A stretch of DNA of 6,233 nt from positions 1 to 6,233 of the forward strand of contig JBDRZZ010000043.1 of NCBI GenBank assembly GCA_039804165.1. Direction: 5' to 3'. Shown here piece by piece: positions 5,813 through 6,233 of the stretch. The DNA comes from a candidate division WOR-3 bacterium. Lineage in GTDB: Bacteria; Hydrothermota; UBA3072. The position numbers and the translations under genes are program-made. The notes beneath the pieces were generated by a model that saw nothing but the letters and a program-made list of their open reading frames with translations, did not search any database and was not told the DNA's origin. Position 1 is the stretch's first letter; each line of letters begins with the position of its first letter.

Positions 5813-6201
5813 AGGCAGGGATGGAGGCGGAAGAAGGGGCTAAGTGGGCAGAAGGAGATAAAGGAGAGAAGTTTTATGGGTATACTTACTTTGTGCAAGG
5901 GCCCTATTATTCATTTTCCCTTGTTTTTATGAAAAAGTTAAAAGAATTATCTATTACAAATCCCTGGACTGCTATCAAGATGGCTACAATTCACGAATTA
6001 GGGCATCAATATGCACATCTTACGGATAAGTATAAAGAAGTAAATAAGAAAAAACATGTGCTTAAAGGTTGTTGTGTGATGGATAAACTAGAAATTGAAA
6101 ATAATGAGGTTATAGACTGTAAAAATTTCTGTGATTCCTGTGTGATTCATTTAAAGAACAAATACTGGGATTATGATGCAAATAGACCGCCTCAGAATTA
6201 A
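5797..6201 (+). CDS. Zinc metallopeptidase domain with HExxH and archaemetzincin-like Cys cluster (C-terminal part of the frameshifted gene at 4547)
   Basis: The frame has 134 codons from a GTG that overlaps the preceding frame by 16 bases. No SD supports the GTG, and the upstream codons (QSASVPWYLE) continue the preceding protein, so it is probably the frameshifted C-terminal half rather than a separate gene. Residues 66-77 read HELGHQYAHLTD: His66 and His70 as zinc ligands, Glu67 as catalytic base. The third ligand is not at the metzincin position, where Thr76 stands; Asp77, His74 or His87 are candidates. Further on, C92-C93-V-M95 resembles the CxM Met-turn, and C112-D-S-C115 follows 16 residues after Met95. 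This is close to the archaemetzincin signature (HExxHxxGxxHC, CxM, about 17 residues, CxxC), with a longer loop before the Met-turn. The domain is probably extracytoplasmic and would cleave proteins or peptides; the substrate is unknown. The zincin call is confident, the archaemetzincin relation moderate. Confidence 0.72.
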   Translation: MPWYLEAGMEAEEGAKWAEGDKGEKFYGYTYFVQGPYYSFSLVFMKKLKELSITNPWTAIKMATIHELGHQYAHLTDKYKEVNKKKHVLKGCCVMDKLEIENNEVIDCKNFCDSCVIHLKNKYWDYDANRPPQN

Positions 6202-6202
6202 G

Positions 6203-6220
6203 TTATTAAACCTTTAATAA
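6203..6220 (+). repeat. A+T-only perfect inverted repeat
   Basis: TTATTAAA, CC, then TTTAATAA is a perfect 8-base inverted repeat, starting just after the peptidase stop. The stem has no G-C pairs and no U-run follows directly, so it is a weak hairpin and not a convincing terminator. It lies just before the GGAGG at 6224. Confidence 0.35.
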
Positions 6221-6223
6221 AAT

Positions 6224-6228
6224 GGAGG
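6224..6228 (+). promoter_or_regulatory. Shine-Dalgarno GGAGG, probably for a gene starting beyond the window
   Basis: GGAGG followed by CAAAA ends the window. The arrangement resembles GGAGGATAT-ATG at 3221-3232, so a start codon is expected within a few bases after the edge. By analogy with the cassette order it could be another propeller gene, but no coding sequence is visible. Confidence 0.4.
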
Positions 6229-6233
6229 CAAAA

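Noticed and set aside
1-6233. CRISPR arrays, tRNA/rRNA genes, insertion sequences, recoded UGA
   Set aside because: No regularly spaced repeats, RNA gene signatures, transposase or terminal repeats were seen, and no gene requires UGA as a sense codon.

Overview
The window is A+T-rich bacterial DNA, and every gene I can support lies on the + strand. It reads with the standard bacterial code, has a good Shine-Dalgarno site before one gene, and encodes Sec-type signal peptides, a six-bladed/NHL-like propeller, FlgD-type Ig-like modules and acidic DxDxDG calcium loops. That style fits large extracytoplasmic proteins of uncultured candidate-phylum or FCB-like bacteria (WOR-3 type genomes come to mind). 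The placement is an inference from protein style only; there is no marker gene here.

The layout is two successive copies of a two-gene cassette. Cassette 1 (about 1-3205) holds the 3' part of a secreted propeller-like gene (3-1025), then a gene joining an FlgD-Ig-like module to an NlpC/P60-type cysteine peptidase. That second gene is split by an apparent frameshift near 2752 into 1102-2778 and 2732-3205. Cassette 2 (about 3221-6201) holds a complete secreted propeller gene (3230-4393), then a gene with the same module (about 91 % identical DNA over 200 bases). Its C-terminal half is a zinc metallopeptidase, split by an apparent frameshift near 5784 into 4547-5812 and 5797-6201. The last bases carry an inverted repeat and a GGAGG, as if another gene starts just outside.

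The most unusual signal is at the end of both propeller genes. Each ends in a run of eight A forming the heptamer A AAA AAC in frame, directly before TAA. In both, the -1 frame continues for 17 codons with a conserved tail (LNIWGRIRE..., ending RVFK plus S or T). Between the copies, 8 of 12 base differences fall at third codon positions of that -1 frame and there are no indels. This suggests the -1 frame is or was translated, through programmed frameshifting, transcriptional slippage, or a correction of the homopolymer length.

The working picture is a family of secreted or cell-surface pairs: a propeller protein plus a partner that keeps its front module and exchanges its peptidase domain. 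Neither peptidase gene has a signal peptide or a fully convincing 5' end, and both are interrupted before or within the catalytic domain. They may be decaying, need recoding, or be affected by sequencing indels. The DNA alone cannot decide between these.
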